A DNA stretch of 64,000 nt from positions 930,001 to 994,000 of the forward strand of contig NW_027478402.1 of NCBI RefSeq assembly GCF_051014685.1, written 5' to 3'. Below the pieces are notes generated by a model, which searched no databases, was not told the origin of the DNA, and was given only the letters and a program-made list of their open reading frames with translations. This DNA is from Ptiloglossa arizonensis. Its lineage: Eukaryota; Arthropoda; Insecta; Hymenoptera; Colletidae. The translations under genes were made by a program, and so were the position numbers. Shown here in pieces: positions 63,004 through 64,000 of the stretch (its first letter is position 1; each line of letters opens with the position of its first letter).

Positions 63004-64000
63004 ATGGAGAAACGAAGAAATAAACGGAGAAACGAAGAAAGAAACGCAGAAACGAAGAACGAAACGGGGAAACGAACAAAGAAACGGAGAAATGAACAAA
63101 GAAACGGAGAAACGAAGAAAGAAACGGAGAATCGGAGAAATAAATGGAGAAACGAAGAAATAGACCGAGAAACGGAGAAACGAAGAAAGAAACGGAGAAA
63201 CCGACAAAGTAACGGAGAAACGAACAAAGAAACGGAGAAACGAACAATGAAACGGAGAATCGGAGAAATAAATGGAGAAACGAAGAAATAAACGGAGAAA
63301 CGGAGAAATAAATGGAGAAACGAAGAAATAAGCGGAGAAACGAACAAAGAAACGGAGAAACGAAGAGAGAAACGGAGAAACGAAGAAATGAACAAAGAAA
63401 CGGAGAAACGAACAAAGAAACGGAGCAACGGAGAAATAAATGGAGGAACGAAGAAAGAATCGGCGAAACGAAGGAAGAAACGGAGAAACGAAGAAAGAAA
63501 CGGAGAAACTGAGAAATAAATGGAGAAACGAAGAAATAAACGGAGAAACGAAGAAAGAAACGTAGAAACGAAGAACGAAACGGGGAAACGAACAAAGAAA
63601 CGGAGAAATGAACAAAGAAACGGAGAAACGAAGAAAGAAACGGAGAAACGGAGAAATAAATGGGGAAACGAAGAAATAAACGGAGAAACGAAGAAAGAAA
63701 CGGAGAAACGAAGAAAGAAACGGAGAAACGAAGAAAGAAACTGAGAAACGAAGAAAGAAACGGAGAATCGGAGAAATAAATGGAGAAACGAAGAAATAGA
63801 CCGAGAAACGGAGAAACGAAGAAAGAAACGGAGAAACCGACAAAGTAACGGAGAAACGAACAAAGAAACGGAGAAACGAAGAAACGAACAAAGAAACGGA
63901 GAAACGAACAAAGAAACGGAGCAACGGAGAAATAAATGGAGAAACGAAGAAATAAACGGAGAAACGAAGAAAGAAACGGAGAAACGGAGAAAGAAACGGA
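63004..64000 (+). repeat. 1,136-bp-offset repeat, cut by the window edge
   Basis: Landmarks at 61,868 and 62,176 recur at 63,004 and 63,312, a shift of 1,136 bp. The stretch 63,312-63,744 also repeats 59,568-60,000 and 60,464-60,896. The last base is inside an ordinary monomer, so the array continues beyond the window. Confidence 0.8.

Larger units (their letters stand above)
1..64000 (+). repeat. Satellite DNA array, 20-bp monomer, whole window
   Basis: Every part of the window is a variant of the 20-bp unit GAAACGGAGAAACGAAGAAA, all in the same orientation. Within the unit, two near-identical 8-mers (GAAACGGA and GAAACGAA) are followed by GAAA. Common variants are CGAACAAA for CGAAGAAA, GAAATAAATGG and GAAATAAACGG, AATCG for AAACG, and ATGG or ATGA for ACGG or ACGA. 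The consensus is 60% A, 30% G, 10% C and no T, with two CpG per unit. No unique sequence, inversion, transposon or gene interrupts it, and neither array end is present. This organisation is typical of eukaryotic heterochromatic satellite. The family and species are not recognised. Confidence 0.98.

Noticed and set aside
154..63744. Many + strand open frames of 60-210 codons starting at ATGGAGAAACG
   Set aside because: They start and stop at the same variant monomer (AAATAAATGG contains both TAA and ATG), repeat the same lysine/arginine/glutamate period, and recur at HOR spacing. There is no codon bias or unique sequence to suggest coding.
1..64000. CRISPR array (regular short repeats)
   Set aside because: There are no unique spacers. 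The sequence between any two matching words is again the same monomer, and no cas-like gene is present.
1..64000. Telomeric or subtelomeric end repeat
   Set aside because: No run of TTAGGG, TTTAGGG, TTAGG or their complements was seen. A 20-bp GAAACGGA-type unit is not a known telomere repeat to me.
1..64000. CENP-B box within the monomer
   Set aside because: The box needs TTCG, an A at position 9 and CGGG in fixed spacing. The + strand has no TTCG, and the reverse strand (TTCGTTTCTCCGTTT) lacks both the A and CGGG. Centromere function cannot be inferred from this motif.
1..64000. Coding VNTR or repeat exon of a large structural protein
   Set aside because: A coding tandem repeat normally has a unit divisible by three and maintains one frame. 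Here the unit is 20 bp, with frequent 1-base and 8-base changes and stop codons in variants, over 64 kb without an intron or unique flank.
1..64000. Transposon or retroelement insertion hidden in the array
   Set aside because: No stretch departs from the monomer pattern for more than a few bases, and no terminal repeats, target-site duplications or reverse-transcriptase-like sequence were seen. Local oddities are point mutations or monomer indels.
1..64000. tRNA, rRNA or other structured RNA gene
   Set aside because: With almost no T and little C on one strand, the sequence cannot form the stems these RNAs need, and no conserved tRNA or rRNA words were seen.
1..64000. An undescribed gene-based system such as defence, toxin or biosynthesis genes
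   Set aside because: I looked for one on both strands and found no credible gene. The only system the sequence supports is the hierarchical satellite itself.

Overview
The window is one uninterrupted tandem-repeat (satellite) array. From the first base to the last it is built from variants of a 20-bp monomer, GAAACGGAGAAACGAAGAAA on the + strand, always head to tail in one orientation. I found no gene, RNA gene, transposon, CRISPR array, origin or unique sequence. Both window edges lie inside the repeat, so the array continues outside. The consensus is 60% A, 30% G, 10% C and 0% T, so the + strand is nearly all purine plus regularly spaced C. A 64-kb array with multi-kilobase higher-order repeats (HORs) points to eukaryotic heterochromatin, such as a pericentromeric, subtelomeric, B- or sex-chromosome block. 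I do not recognise the satellite family and cannot name the species.

The repeat is hierarchical. The 20-mer reads as five tetramers (GAAA CGGA GAAA CGAA GAAA), suggesting descent from a (GAAA)n microsatellite. Monomer variants (CGAAGAAA, CGAACAAA, GAAATAAA and rarer point mutants) are strung into HORs of about 0.5-3 kb, and these were duplicated again, often very recently.

Layout: 1-13,879 holds HOR-A (basic length 2,864 bp; successive copies 2,864, 2,863, 3,664, 1,855 and 1,523 bp, the later ones rearranged). 13,880-21,959 holds HOR-B (2,121 bp; two copies that look identical over most of their length, one rearranged, one partial). 21,960-22,640 is a short HOR-A-like tail. At about 22,640-22,720 there is an abrupt change of repeat dialect: markers of the first part (TAATCGAG, GGAGATACGAAG) stop, and a different set (GTAACGAACAATG, ATAGACCGAG) begins and continues to the end. 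The second dialect contains a mosaic stretch (22.7-28.9 kb), a 1,284-bp duplication, a 2,220-bp duplication with three mismatches noted between copies (one at its left edge), 480-bp and 668-bp duplications, a 2,975-bp duplication, nested 0.3-0.95-kb blocks around 51.5-53.7 kb, and 3,487-, 3,967-, 896-, 736- and 1,136-bp-offset repeats to the end.

Very long open frames cross the window, especially on the - strand (one is 35 kb), but they are artefacts of a sequence almost lacking TTA, CTA and TCA on the + strand. They overlap one another in different frames with the same 20-residue peptide period, so none is annotated as a gene. The real interest is evolutionary and structural: multi-scale HOR architecture, extreme strand asymmetry, very dense CpG, and a 4-bp register kept through nearly all indels.
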